From Pseudomonadota bacterium (GTDB lineage: Bacteria > Desulfobacterota > Binatia > Binatales > Binataceae): a DNA stretch of 64,000 nucleotides. The stretch lies in assembly GCA_021324455.1 (NCBI GenBank), contig JAJPJA010000017.1, positions 1 to 64,000 of the forward strand, read 5' to 3'. The notes beneath the pieces were generated by a model. That model was not told the DNA's origin, did no database searches, and was given only the letters and a program-made list of their open reading frames with translations. Positions 47,393 to 56,649 of this stretch are shown one piece after another (position 1 is the first letter of the stretch; each line of letters opens with the position of its first letter). Position numbers and translations under genes: made by a program.

Positions 47393-48175
47393 ATGCCGGA
47401 ACTCAAGGACAAAGTCGCCATCATCACCGGCGGCGGCCAGGGAATTGGCAAGCAGATTGCCCTCGCCCTCGCCGATCAGGGCGCCCGGCTGACCCTGACC
47501 CAACGTTCCGTCGGTCCGCTGGAGGCTACCTGCGCCGGGATCAAGGCAACTGGCGGCGAAGCGATAGCCATCAGCGGCGACATTTCCAGCGAAGCGGATT
47601 GCCGCAAAATCGCCGATCAAACTCTCGCCCGCTATGGACGTATCGACATCCTGGTCAACAGCGCCGGTCTGTTCGGGGTTACCAAGCTCACCACCGACAT
47701 GACGCTGGCCGAATGGAACGAAGTGATCGACAGCAATCTGACCGGCACCTGGCTGATGACCCGTGCGGTGCTGCCGGTGATGGCGCGGCAGCAGTCGGGC
47801 AACATCATCAATATCGGATCGACGGCGGGACGGCGCGGCTATACGCTGCGCGCGCATTACTCGGCCGCGAAGTGGGCCATCATCGGACTGACCCAGACCT
47901 GGGCCGTGGAATGGGGCAAATCGGGCATCCGGGTGAACTGCGTATGCCCGGGTGCGGTGCAGGGCGAGCGCATCGAACGCGCGATCAAGGCGCGGATGGA
48001 AACTTTGGGTATCACCTATGAGCGCGCCAGACAGGGACTGACGGCGGGCAGTCCGATGGGCCGGATGGTGAGTGAAGAAGAAGTCGCGCGCGTGGTGGTG
48101 TTCCTGGCCAGCGACCGCTCCGCCGGGATGACCGGCCAGTCAATCAACGTCGACCTCGGCGCCGTGATGAATTAG
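47393..48175 (+). CDS. Short-chain dehydrogenase/reductase
   Basis: 260 residues from ATG 47393. VAIITGGGQGIGKQIALAL, DILVNSAGLFG, the Ser of NIGSTAGRRG and the Tyr-x3-Lys of HYSAAKWAIIGLTQ. VNCVCPGAVQGERIER and GMTGQSINVDLG are also classic SDR blocks. It is likely a FabG- or alcohol-dehydrogenase-like enzyme of unknown substrate. Third gene of the reductase-YceI-SDR set. Its end overlaps the convergent deacetylase by 4 bases. Confidence 0.92.
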   Translation: MPELKDKVAIITGGGQGIGKQIALALADQGARLTLTQRSVGPLEATCAGIKATGGEAIAISGDISSEADCRKIADQTLARYGRIDILVNSAGLFGVTKLTTDMTLAEWNEVIDSNLTGTWLMTRAVLPVMARQQSGNIINIGSTAGRRGYTLRAHYSAAKWAIIGLTQTWAVEWGKSGIRVNCVCPGAVQGERIERAIKARMETLGITYERARQGLTAGSPMGRMVSEEEVARVVVFLASDRSAGMTGQSINVDLGAVMN

Positions 48176-49125
48176 CGGCGCATCGGTTGCCCGTCAGCGG
48201 CATATCCCGATGATCTTCTCCTAAGGCGCGGCTGCATCGCCAGCTTGCGCGCCGCCGCGATTTGGTGCAGGAAGGTCATGTCCTTGCCCGGGTAAGCATA
48301 ATCCGGATTGACCGCGTATATGGGGTCGGCCATCGCCCGGCTCAGCGCGATGAAGCGGACGCCGGCGGCTTGATAACGCGAGATATTTGCCCCCATCTCC
48401 GCAGCTTCGAACGCGCCCATGTGCAAAAGCAGGATGTGGCGGATATCCCTTCCAAACAGCTCGCGCGAGAGCTGCACCGACTGCTTAAGATGCCATAGAG
48501 CCGAATCGGCGGCCCGTTTTGTAACCTGATCCAAACCGGCGCGGTCGCCGCGGGCAAGACATCGGGTGTAGGCGTCGTTCCAGGCCCAGTCGTGATAATC
48601 GACTGTGACCTCGGCGATTCTATATCCGTTGTCGAACAGATATTTTCGCACCGCGTTGCGTTTGGCGATGGTATTACCCTCGGAGAGATACGGGTACCTG
48701 AAGACCCGCCTGATGCCGAGAGAATCGCCCGTCAGGTCCATGGAAGAGAGCACCCGGTCCATGCGCGCGATATCGGCGGCATAAGTCGACTCTTGAACCT
48801 GGTCAAGAAAGAGATGGCTGAAGGTATGATTGCCGATCGGAAATCCGGCATTTGCCCACTCTTTCAGCACGCTTGCCTGCGCCGGGTCGGTCTCGAGTTG
48901 AACGCCGTTGGCGAATCCATAAGCCGGGATGTGCATAGTTCGAAGAATCCGAATCATATCGCGGGCGATACCGAGCCGGGTTTGGCCGGCCGGAAGAGCG
49001 CCCATCCCGGGGAGGTCATCAACTGTCAGAGCGACCTCAATCTCGTGCGGTTGATCGGCAACCGCGTGACCTGAGCCGGCTCCTGGGGCTGCGAACAGGA
49101 TGATAACCAGCCAAAACACTTTCAT
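48172..49125 (-). CDS. Polysaccharide deacetylase (NodB-like, CE4)
   Basis: 317 residues from ATG 49125, which gives a signal peptide (MKVFWLVIILFAAPGAGSGH). NodB blocks: VALTVDDLPGMG with the Asp-Asp pair near residue 36, GNHTFSHLFLDQ with the two metal His, RRVFRYPYLSEG, and a terminal LLLHMGAFEAAEM. It would deacetylate a beta-1,4- or 1,6-linked amino sugar in the periplasm. The frame continues upstream to 49248 but without family likeness. Its closeness to the barrel/GT2 genes suggests a PgaB-like partner in polymer export. Confidence 0.87.
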   Translation of the reverse strand: MKVFWLVIILFAAPGAGSGHAVADQPHEIEVALTVDDLPGMGALPAGQTRLGIARDMIRILRTMHIPAYGFANGVQLETDPAQASVLKEWANAGFPIGNHTFSHLFLDQVQESTYAADIARMDRVLSSMDLTGDSLGIRRVFRYPYLSEGNTIAKRNAVRKYLFDNGYRIAEVTVDYHDWAWNDAYTRCLARGDRAGLDQVTKRAADSALWHLKQSVQLSRELFGRDIRHILLLHMGAFEAAEMGANISRYQAAGVRFIALSRAMADPIYAVNPDYAYPGKDMTFLHQIAAARKLAMQPRLRRRSSGYAADGQPMRR

Positions 49126-49231
49126 AAAGCACTGGGGTGCAAGATTTGCGTAAAATCCAGTCTTGTAGCGAGGTTTGCGGGCAAGGGCGGCGGCTTGTGG
49201 AAATTTTCGCATATTCCTTTTTCGAACATCG

Positions 49232-49277
49232 GATTTTAGCAAATTCATTGCAAAATCTCCGATTTTTTGGGTATAGT
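49232..49277 (+). promoter_or_regulatory. Promoter with overlapping inverted repeat before the barrel gene
   Basis: TTGCAA (49248-49253), 18-base spacer, TATAGT (49272-49277). GATTTTAGCAA (49232-49242) and TTGCAAAATC (49248-49257) form an inverted repeat with one extra base, and its right arm covers the -35 box, as expected for a repressor site. Confidence 0.5.
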
Positions 49278-49377
49278 TCCGTTGGCCTTGAGCTACTCGC
49301 GTACACTGGCGTGCGTATCGAGGCCATAACTGGCTGGAAGCCCGGCTGTGTGCTGGATTGATCCTCAGAAACGGCTG

Positions 49378-50559
49378 ATGCCGTCAAGCGCACTGCGTGC
49401 CGGCAGCGCGAGCAACCGGCGCCCAACGTTGTCAAGTCGCGGCCCGATCCGGCTTCGAGGGGGCCGCGTCATATCCTTAAGCTTCACGGTTGCCGTCCTG
49501 CTCATGGGTTTTGCCGGCGCCGCTTTATGCCAGGTGATCGGCATCCAGCAGTCTTCGGTTACCGGCTGCGCCCAGAACCCCGCCGCAAGTTCCGACACTG
49601 CGGCGGCGCAGTCGAATCAATCCGCATCCGACGTCGACGGCGGTACCGGACCGGGCGCCCGAGATTACAAAGACGGAGCCGCCAACTTGAATCCGGTCAG
49701 CCATCCCACCTCTCAATACCAGTACGACTACTATCGCGATTCCAGCGACAATCAGGTCTCAACCGTAACCTCGCTCTCCAATGTCACGGTGGGGAAGACG
49801 ACCTTTACGCTGCGCCGGGAATCGGTCACGGCGCACGGACCCCAGGGCGATGAGGCATCGGAAGCCACCGTTGTGTCCGGTTATGAAAAGCCCTGGAAAT
49901 GGCTGCTGGTGGGCGGCGGTATCGGCGTGATTCGCACCGAAGACGGCTCCAGCAGCCTGGCCGGCTCGCTCACCTCCACCCTCGATCTGCGCAATATGTC
50001 GATTACGATTGGCGCCGCGCGCGGCCTGCTGGAGGCCAATGCCCAGACCATCAGCAATCACATTATGCAGACCGATCTCAGCTTCAGCATGTGGGACGGT
50101 CTCGGCGATCATCTGGGCACGGACGTGGAGTTCCATCATCGAATGTTCAGCGACGGCAACAGCGAGAACGACTTGTCGATCGCTCCCGAGTATTCGATCA
50201 AAGTATTGAAGACTAAACTGGCTGTGGGCTGGACGCTGGAATACGCGGATTTCGCGCAGCCGACAAAGCTTGGCTATTATGCCCCGCAAGGATTGTTGTC
50301 CAACCAGCCCGCGGTAACCTGGAAATTCGACCGCGGCGGGTTTTACGGGATGGTCAAGGTAGGGCTGATGCGGACGTTCTGGCTGTATCAATCGCAATGG
50401 ATGCCGTCATTTTCGGGCAGCGCGGCGGCCGCCTTCGGCCGGCGTCTGAGCGAGCGCACGGCGGCGGAATGGTACCTGACGGCGGGCCGCGATTCGCTCG
50501 GAATGCCCGCCGCCTGGAGTTCGATGAACACCGGCCTCAAGCTCAATTACAACTTCTAG
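49378..50559 (+). CDS. Outer-membrane beta-barrel protein of unknown function
   Basis: About 393 residues. A long basic N-terminal stretch leads to a hydrophobic signal (VISLSFTVAVLLMGFAGAAL); then a Ser/Asn/Ala-rich linker, and from about residue 120 a run of amphipathic strands (DYYRDSSDNQVSTVTSLSNV, TFTLRRESVTAHGPQGDEAS) to the C-terminal aromatic residue (LKLNYNF). It resembles a 12-16-stranded barrel that opens a pore in the outer membrane; it is not recognisable as a named family. It is next to the GT2, SGNH and deacetylase genes, hence a possible exopolysaccharide porin. An alternative start is GTG 49348. Confidence 0.68.
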   Translation: MPSSALRAGSASNRRPTLSSRGPIRLRGGRVISLSFTVAVLLMGFAGAALCQVIGIQQSSVTGCAQNPAASSDTAAAQSNQSASDVDGGTGPGARDYKDGAANLNPVSHPTSQYQYDYYRDSSDNQVSTVTSLSNVTVGKTTFTLRRESVTAHGPQGDEASEATVVSGYEKPWKWLLVGGGIGVIRTEDGSSSLAGSLTSTLDLRNMSITIGAARGLLEANAQTISNHIMQTDLSFSMWDGLGDHLGTDVEFHHRMFSDGNSENDLSIAPEYSIKVLKTKLAVGWTLEYADFAQPTKLGYYAPQGLLSNQPAVTWKFDRGGFYGMVKVGLMRTFWLYQSQWMPSFSGSAAAAFGRRLSERTAAEWYLTAGRDSLGMPAAWSSMNTGLKLNYNF

Positions 50560-50780
50560 TTGGCCGGTAGACGTGTATTCATAGTTTTTTTCGCCCTTTT
50601 TGTTGTCCCGAGGGAGTCGGGCGTGCACGACGGCGAGGGAACGACGCGGATCGTTTGGCTGAAACGGCGCATGAAGACCAATCGCTTCGCGCTTTATCCC
50701 TGCGCGCCTTGGCCGGCGTTCGGGATCAGGGCAAAGTAGCCGCAACGATAAAAGTTCAACATTACAGGCATTGGGCCGCA

Positions 50781-52163
50781 TCACTTCAGGCAACAGGCGC
50801 CATCATTGCCGATTCGAACAAGATCGCGCGGTTTCGGCGCGTCTATTCTGAGGTCCCGGACCAACCGCCGGGCGATCATGCGGTCCGATCTGGCGGAATA
50901 ATGGTAATCGGGCAGGCGATAACCCGGCTCGGACGCGTCGAACATACCGGTCAGGTCCAGATAGGAGACGTTGCGCCTTTGCAGGTATGGAATCAATTGA
51001 CGCGAAATGCGCGCTTCCCATCCGGTAACGGGAGCCAGAACCACATAGAATCGGCGCACCTTCAGTTTAATCCCGATCTGTCTTCGGATTTCGGCCAATA
51101 CCGCCGCCGTTAAGTCGAAGTCACCGGGGCGGATCTCCCGTGGAAAGGTTAATCCGAAATACTGTGCCACGTTGGATTGCGTAACCAGATAGTAGAACAG
51201 CGTCAGAAAAGGCCTGGCGTGAACGAAATCGCCGCGTCGGATTAGGCGCCCATTGGCGTTGAGTTGGTAGCACGAGAAATGCATGCCCCAGCCGGCGGAT
51301 ACCGGGCTTGCGCCGCGGACACGATCGATGAGGGTGGGGAGAAAGATGAAGACGGCAATGCCGCTCGGTTCGGTTATTTCTACGGGCAGGTCTCGCCACC
51401 TGATTAGGTCAAGCGCTTGCGCCGGACCGTATCCGCTGACGGCATAATTATACGGGCGATAATCAGGCGCCATCAGGCCAACCTGGTACGGTATGGTTTC
51501 GGTCTGGTTCACTCCCTCTCCAAACGTGTTGGAGTCACCGAAGAACAGCAGGAATCTGCCGCGGTCTTCGGCGTTGGGTACGCGAGTTTCGCGCCGGCCG
51601 AAAGCATCGATCAGGTATGTGGCTGAAATAATTGGGCGGTCGCCGAGCCGTTTCACATGTACGGCCTCGTCATTGGGCGCCAGGGCGTAACCCACCGGCG
51701 ATTTGATTTTATACGAAGGCTGATCAAGCGGGCGCGGCTCCCCGGTTATTTGGTCCGGTAAAAGGCGGCCGAAGGCGAATTCCGTGATTAACCAGATCAC
51801 CAGAAAAAGTATCAGGTTGGCCCGCAGCATCGGGGGCAGAACCGCGATTGCCAGTTCGAACAATCCCAGACCGAGCGGAACCGCAATAAGTATGTAGAAA
51901 TAGAACCGATCGTATAACAGACTATCCAGATTAATATAAACGGCGCCCAAACTTAGTATTGCAAGAAAAAAAATCGCCGCCTGGTCCGCCGCCATGATCA
52001 AAAGTACCCTGCGAAAACGGACGGAAACCGGGACTTCCGGCGCGGACCCCATGCGCCAGGCTGACCACGCCAGCGCGCCGCCAATTACGGCTGTAATTGA
52101 CGCCTGCCACAAAAACTGCCTTAACAACAAGGCGATCGCCGCCGCCAACGATGACAGGGCCAC
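50781..52163 (-). CDS. Membrane-anchored SGNH/GDSL-type hydrolase or acyltransferase
   Basis: 460 residues. The N-terminal 140 residues have about four hydrophobic segments (LLLRQFLWQASITAVIGG; LIMAADQAAIFFLAILSLG; ILIAVPLGLGLFELAIAVLP; LILFLVIWLITEFAF). After residue 195 comes an SGNH domain: FFGDSNTFGEGV (block I nucleophile Ser), YAVSGYGPAQAL (block II Gly), and LPDYHYSARSDRMIA (Asp-x-His block V). It is similar in layout to proteins that O-acetylate or deacetylate exopolysaccharide at the membrane, such as AlgX/AlgJ-type enzymes, but it is not a clear member. It is 164 bases downstream of the GT2 gene on the same strand. Confidence 0.75.
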   Translation of the reverse strand: MALSSLAAAIALLLRQFLWQASITAVIGGALAWSAWRMGSAPEVPVSVRFRRVLLIMAADQAAIFFLAILSLGAVYINLDSLLYDRFYFYILIAVPLGLGLFELAIAVLPPMLRANLILFLVIWLITEFAFGRLLPDQITGEPRPLDQPSYKIKSPVGYALAPNDEAVHVKRLGDRPIISATYLIDAFGRRETRVPNAEDRGRFLLFFGDSNTFGEGVNQTETIPYQVGLMAPDYRPYNYAVSGYGPAQALDLIRWRDLPVEITEPSGIAVFIFLPTLIDRVRGASPVSAGWGMHFSCYQLNANGRLIRRGDFVHARPFLTLFYYLVTQSNVAQYFGLTFPREIRPGDFDLTAAVLAEIRRQIGIKLKVRRFYVVLAPVTGWEARISRQLIPYLQRRNVSYLDLTGMFDASEPGYRLPDYHYSARSDRMIARRLVRDLRIDAPKPRDLVRIGNDGACCLK

Positions 52164-52327
52164 TATCGCCGCCGCGTCCCATCCAAGCGCACCGATAGTC
52201 GCTTCAGGGCGGATGATCGAGCCGCGGGGCGCCGTGCTTGTGCCGGCTGCATTCTTCGCTTCTGCTGCCGTAGTTCGACCCTTTTACCGCCGAGCGATCC
52301 GCCGGGTACGGATCCCGCGACTTGCTT

Positions 52328-54571
52328 TTAGAAAATCGGCGAAGCCGGCAGGGGTTGATTCAATTCCTCCACCCGAAGATCTGGCGTGCGGGAGATGGAC
52401 GGGTCGCGCCCGGAGGAGGCGGAAAGACCAGTCCGCCAGCCGCAGTCTTCGGCCGCTTCGCGCAAGCCGACCAGGCATCCGACGGCGTACGCCAGCAATG
52501 CTCCGTTGGTGAAAGCAAACGCCGCGTGCAGGTAAAGACCTGAAAACAGATCGATAACGCCGCGCCCAATACAGTAAGTCAAAATCGCAAATTCCGCCAT
52601 GACATAAAATCGCGGCGCTGCGGTTCGTCCTTCCACCTTCGGCGTCCGTCCGAAAGCACTGCGGCGTCCGGTGCAGGCCTGATGCAGGGACTTGAAAACC
52701 CCGCCCAAATTCACCGGTATCAGCAAAAGGTTCAGCGCGTATACGCGCGGCAGGTCGTACCACGAATAGCCGCTGGCGACCAGATCGCGCCCGTAAAGCG
52801 CGAAATACGGTATCGCGGTCAGCGGCAGCCACCATCCCCGCATGCTGCGATCGAACGGATGCAGTATGAGGATCAGCATCCCCAGGCTCACGCCGAACAG
52901 CGACGTCAGGTAATGCAGGCGCAGAAATCCCTCGGCCAGCTTTTGCACGCGTCCGCCGCCTTCCATCAAATAGCGAAGCAGCTTGGGCAAAATCAGCAGA
53001 CCGCCGTTGGCCCAGCGGCGGCGCTGGATTATCAGCGCGCCGAAGTCGGGCGGAGTGGCGCTGTACGCCAGCCGCTCCGGGTAATTGTACAGCAGCCAGC
53101 CGCGCAGAATCAGGTCGATGCTCGATTCCGTATCCTCGATCACGGTGCGGTCCTGGATATACTTCGCGACCGGTCTGCCGTCCTCGTCTTCGACCACCCG
53201 GATATCGTCGAGCGCGGCGCGGCGCAGCAGCGCGTTGGCCCCTACCCAGTAGGTTGCGCGCAGCCAGGTATAGCCCTGATGCATGATGTGCTGCACGTCG
53301 GTGGTGGCGCCCGCCACCCGCTCGAGCATCCGCGGGGTTCCCGGCACGGCGCTGTACGGCGTCTGCACCACGGCGACGCGGCGGTTGCCCGGGCGCTCCA
53401 TCACATTTATCAGCCGCAGGGCGTAGTCGCTGAGCAGCAGGCTGTCGGCGTCCAGGGTGATGAGATAATCGGCGGCCGGAAAGCTGAGCTCCGCTTGCTC
53501 TGCGTTGCAGCGCTCAAGGTGAACCCCGTCGGCCCGCGCGCTGGTGCGGAAATGTCCGCCCATCAGCTCGATATAGCTGTTGAGATTCATCGCCTTGTTG
53601 GACGCGCGCGACAGATTGGCAAACTGTTTGCGCTCGAAGCTGGAAATCTCAACCGCGAACAAAGCTGCCAGGCGCCGGTACTCGCGATCGATCTGGGCGG
53701 ACGACAGCGGCGCCGCGCCCGCCCGCCCATGGCGCAGCAGGCTGGCGGCGCGCTCTCGATGCGCCCGTGCGGGAGCGGAGATAATCCACTCCAGGAAGAA
53801 ATCGTCGGTATGGTCGCGCGGATCCAAATCCGAGGCGAGATCCTCAATCGATTGCGCGGCCCTGAGGTAGAGCCGGGCGAGGGTTTTCGCTTCGCGCGCC
53901 GCATCGATAACCCCGCGGCGCCGCCGTTCTGCGTATGCATGCGCCGCCCAGGCAAGCTGACGTGCCGGCGCGCGCAAAAGCTCCGCAATTTTGCCCGGCA
54001 GCGCACGCATCCGCGCCAACTGCTCCGCGTCGGCGCCGCTGGCCGGATGGGGCGGGTCGTCGATCAGCAGCACCACGCGCCGCGCCGGATACTCCATCAA
54101 CGCTGCCGAAATCAGCGTCTGACGAACCACCCGTTCCTCTTCCTTGTAAGAGGGCACGAGCAGCGCGACCGCCGGCGGTTGCTCGCGGTCGTAAATCGAT
54201 TCGATTTCGGCGCGCGCGGCCGCTTTATGGCTGGCTTGACGCTTCCAATGGCCCAAACGCGAGAAATGGTAAACCAGATTGCCGTAAATGATGAAGTAGA
54301 CGATCAGGATGAAGCAAATCTGCTCCAAGATTGGGCCCAGATGGCCGGCGCGCAGGCGTTCGGCCAGCACCGACTGAACATCCAGCGACAGCATCAGATA
54401 GGCGCCGAACGTCGCTATCAGTCCGACCAGCGTGTAGGCAACCTCGCGGTGGGCCCCGCTCCGGGCGCCGTCTGTTTGTGTGTTTGGGGAAAGATTTTGT
54501 GCCGTTATGCGCCGGCTTGGCGGATTTTCGTCTTCACCCGAATCCGCGGGCATGCTCTGGGAGGAATTCAT
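52328..54571 (-). CDS. Processive family-2 glycosyltransferase (cellulose/chitin synthase-like)
   Basis: 747 residues. Two N-terminal helices (residues 45-105), then the GT2 core: PSYKEEERVVRQ, VVLLIDDPP (first Asp, 171-172), TLDADS (374-376), IEDTESSIDLILRG (catalytic Asp/TED) and QRRRWANGG (Q-x2-RW), then five or so C-terminal helices. About 130 residues (180-330) rich in Ala/Arg/Leu helices are inserted between the first Asp and DAD, where simple CesA-like enzymes have less. It makes a linear polysaccharide and pushes it out. The polymer is unknown. With deacetylase, SGNH protein and barrel it forms a likely EPS locus. Confidence 0.87.
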   Translation of the reverse strand: MNSSQSMPADSGEDENPPSRRITAQNLSPNTQTDGARSGAHREVAYTLVGLIATFGAYLMLSLDVQSVLAERLRAGHLGPILEQICFILIVYFIIYGNLVYHFSRLGHWKRQASHKAAARAEIESIYDREQPPAVALLVPSYKEEERVVRQTLISAALMEYPARRVVLLIDDPPHPASGADAEQLARMRALPGKIAELLRAPARQLAWAAHAYAERRRRGVIDAAREAKTLARLYLRAAQSIEDLASDLDPRDHTDDFFLEWIISAPARAHRERAASLLRHGRAGAAPLSSAQIDREYRRLAALFAVEISSFERKQFANLSRASNKAMNLNSYIELMGGHFRTSARADGVHLERCNAEQAELSFPAADYLITLDADSLLLSDYALRLINVMERPGNRRVAVVQTPYSAVPGTPRMLERVAGATTDVQHIMHQGYTWLRATYWVGANALLRRAALDDIRVVEDEDGRPVAKYIQDRTVIEDTESSIDLILRGWLLYNYPERLAYSATPPDFGALIIQRRRWANGGLLILPKLLRYLMEGGGRVQKLAEGFLRLHYLTSLFGVSLGMLILILHPFDRSMRGWWLPLTAIPYFALYGRDLVASGYSWYDLPRVYALNLLLIPVNLGGVFKSLHQACTGRRSAFGRTPKVEGRTAAPRFYVMAEFAILTYCIGRGVIDLFSGLYLHAAFAFTNGALLAYAVGCLVGLREAAEDCGWRTGLSASSGRDPSISRTPDLRVEELNQPLPASPIF

Positions 54572-54688
54572 CGAAATATTTAAGCCGTGTCCAGTTGAGC
54601 CTTTCCCAGCCGTTTAAAAATCAGCACGGAGCGATTTAATACCTTGAATCGGTCGAATAACTTTTCCAAAAAAAGAAAAACCTTGCAG

Positions 54689-54717
54689 ATAGTAGTGAAA
54701 CCGATAGGATAAGGCAA
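54689..54717 (-). promoter_or_regulatory. Promoter for the GT2 gene
   Basis: On the minus strand TTGCCT (54717-54712), 17-base spacer, TACTAT (54694-54689). It leaves a leader of about 110 bases with a T-rich stretch before ATG 54571. The surrounding 270 bases hold no gene. Confidence 0.45.
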
Positions 54718-54842
54718 GGACATCACAGATGTTCGAAAGATTGGCAATTTAAGGCTGACAGATAACGCCAACGCGCACAGGCGTCGCCGCCTTCGAGCAA
54801 ACTCACGCCGATCCAAGCTGAGAGATGGCGATTAGTGCTGGA

Positions 54843-56603
54843 TCAGTCGATCTTGCGCTTTCCGTAGTACGGCAGCATGGTGCCTTCGGACGGCTTTGGC
54901 TCCGTCGTAGCCGGCTTTTTGCCTGCAAACGCGCTGTACATCGCCAGCGTCCCCGGCTCGATAACCTCGGCGTCCGTGATCACGTTCAGGCACGCCACCC
55001 GGCCGCATCCCAGCGCCCGCTTCATTGCCGGGGCGATATCGGTGGCGCGCTCGACCAACTCGCCATAAGCGCCAAGCCCGGCCGCCGCCCGCTCATAGTT
55101 AACCATGCCCAATTCGGTCGCGACGTGCCGGCCCTTGCCCCAGGCCAGTTCCTGCCCATGCTTCGACATGCCCCACTGACGGTCATTGTTGATCACGACC
55201 GTGATGGGGAGATTATGTTTGACCGCGGTGTGGAACTCGGAGAAGTTGAGCCCCGCCGATCCGTCGCCCAAAATACAGAACACCTGGCGATGTGGATGCG
55301 CCACCTTGGCTGCCAGTGCGAACGGCAGCCCCGTCCCCAGACATCCGAGGTAGCCGTGAGTCATAAAGCTGCCCGGCACACGCGCCTTCCACGCATTGCC
55401 CATCCACGCCGCGGTCTCGCCGCCGTCAGCCACCACGATCGCGTCGGGGTCGAGCGCCTGCGCGATTTCGCGCGTCAGCCGCACCGGATGGATCGGGCCG
55501 TCGTGGTTCTTGAGCGCGTCGTCCCAGCGATGGAACTGCGCGGTGCGAATCGCCGTCAGCCGCTCGATCCATTCCTGATGCGGATCGAACCTGTTGTCGC
55601 CCACAGCCGCTATTGCCTGACGCAGGAATTCGCCGCAATCCGACACGATGCCTAATTCGATATTGCGCGCGCGGCCAATCTCTTCGGGTTCGATATCGAC
55701 CTGGATGACGCGCGCGTCGGGCGGGATAACGCTGTTGCGGCCGCCGGTAAAAAGCCCGATCCGTGTGCCCAACAGGATCACCAGGTCGGCGCTGGGCGCC
55801 TGCCGGCGTTGATGCCCAGAGGGATGAATCGCGCCGAAGCCGCCGAAGCATAGCGGATGGTCTTCGGGGATCGATCCGCGCGCCTTGTGATTGGCCATCA
55901 CCGGCGTATGCGTCAGCTCGGCGAATTGCGTCAGTTCTTTGGCCGCCTGCGCGAACCATACGCCGCCGCCGGCCAGAATCGCGGGACGCGCCGCCTCCTT
56001 CAGCCATTGCAGCGCCTGCGCCAGCGCCTCGCGGCTGGGTCCGGCCGGTGCTTTGGGCCGGTAATGCTCGGGAAAGCGGACGTTATCTTCTTCGACCCTG
56101 GCGAACAGCACGTCGATCGGGATTTCGAGAAACACCGGACCGGGTCGCCCCGAGACCGCATGCCGAAACGCCATCGCCGCGAACTCCGCGATGCGCGCCG
56201 GCTGCGTCACCGAATAGGCCCACTTCGTAATCGGCCGCATCAGCCCCATCTGATCGATTCCGCCCTGCAGCGGCAGCAATTCGTCGTCGAGCAGCGGGCT
56301 GCGGCCCCCAATCAGGAGCATCGGGATACAATCCATGTACGCGTTGGCGACGCCGGTCACCGCGTCGGTCACGCCAGGCCCCGCCGTGACCATCGCGACA
56401 CCGGGGCGTCCGGTCGTGCGCGCCCATCCGTCGGCCATATGCGCCGCCGCCTGCTCGTGGCGGGTGTCGATTACGCGCAGGTCATGCTTGAGGCAGGCGT
56501 CGAAGACGGCATCCAGATGCCCGCCGTGCAGCGTGAAAATCTGGCTTACGCCTTCGCGTTCGAGCGCCCGTACCAGCATCTCACCGCCATGTATTTTTGC
56601 CAT
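54843..56603 (-). CDS. Thiamine-diphosphate enzyme (acetolactate synthase / oxalyl-CoA decarboxylase-like)
   Basis: 586 residues from ATG 56603, chosen because MAKIHGGEMLVRALEREG is the normal start; the open frame runs 79 codons further upstream without similarity. It has the three ThDP-enzyme domains: the activating Glu in DTRHEQAAAHMADGWAR (about residue 50), GGVWFAQAAKELTQ in the middle domain and the ThDP/Mg motif GDGSAGLNFSEF ... NNDRQWGM (GDG-x25-NN). The C-terminal 40 residues (AFAGKKPATTEPKPSEG) are not typical. No small regulatory subunit (ilvN) is nearby, so a catabolic ALS- or decarboxylase-like enzyme is more likely than branched-chain biosynthesis. Confidence 0.9.
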   Translation of the reverse strand: MAKIHGGEMLVRALEREGVSQIFTLHGGHLDAVFDACLKHDLRVIDTRHEQAAAHMADGWARTTGRPGVAMVTAGPGVTDAVTGVANAYMDCIPMLLIGGRSPLLDDELLPLQGGIDQMGLMRPITKWAYSVTQPARIAEFAAMAFRHAVSGRPGPVFLEIPIDVLFARVEEDNVRFPEHYRPKAPAGPSREALAQALQWLKEAARPAILAGGGVWFAQAAKELTQFAELTHTPVMANHKARGSIPEDHPLCFGGFGAIHPSGHQRRQAPSADLVILLGTRIGLFTGGRNSVIPPDARVIQVDIEPEEIGRARNIELGIVSDCGEFLRQAIAAVGDNRFDPHQEWIERLTAIRTAQFHRWDDALKNHDGPIHPVRLTREIAQALDPDAIVVADGGETAAWMGNAWKARVPGSFMTHGYLGCLGTGLPFALAAKVAHPHRQVFCILGDGSAGLNFSEFHTAVKHNLPITVVINNDRQWGMSKHGQELAWGKGRHVATELGMVNYERAAAGLGAYGELVERATDIAPAMKRALGCGRVACLNVITDAEVIEPGTLAMYSAFAGKKPATTEPKPSEGTMLPYYGKRKID

Positions 56604-56649
56604 CGGCCCGGCTCCCGCACTCAGGTAATCAACATCCAAATGAACCGGC

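Noticed and set aside
52682..54583. Plus-strand open frame of 633 codons
   Set aside because: It is exactly antisense to the GT2 gene, Arg/Gln/His-rich, without domain likeness.
54681..54720. CCTTGC/GCAAGG with a T-run as an intrinsic terminator for the ThDP gene
   Set aside because: The loop is nearly 30 bases, too long for a good terminator, and the same bases fit a better promoter for the GT2 gene.
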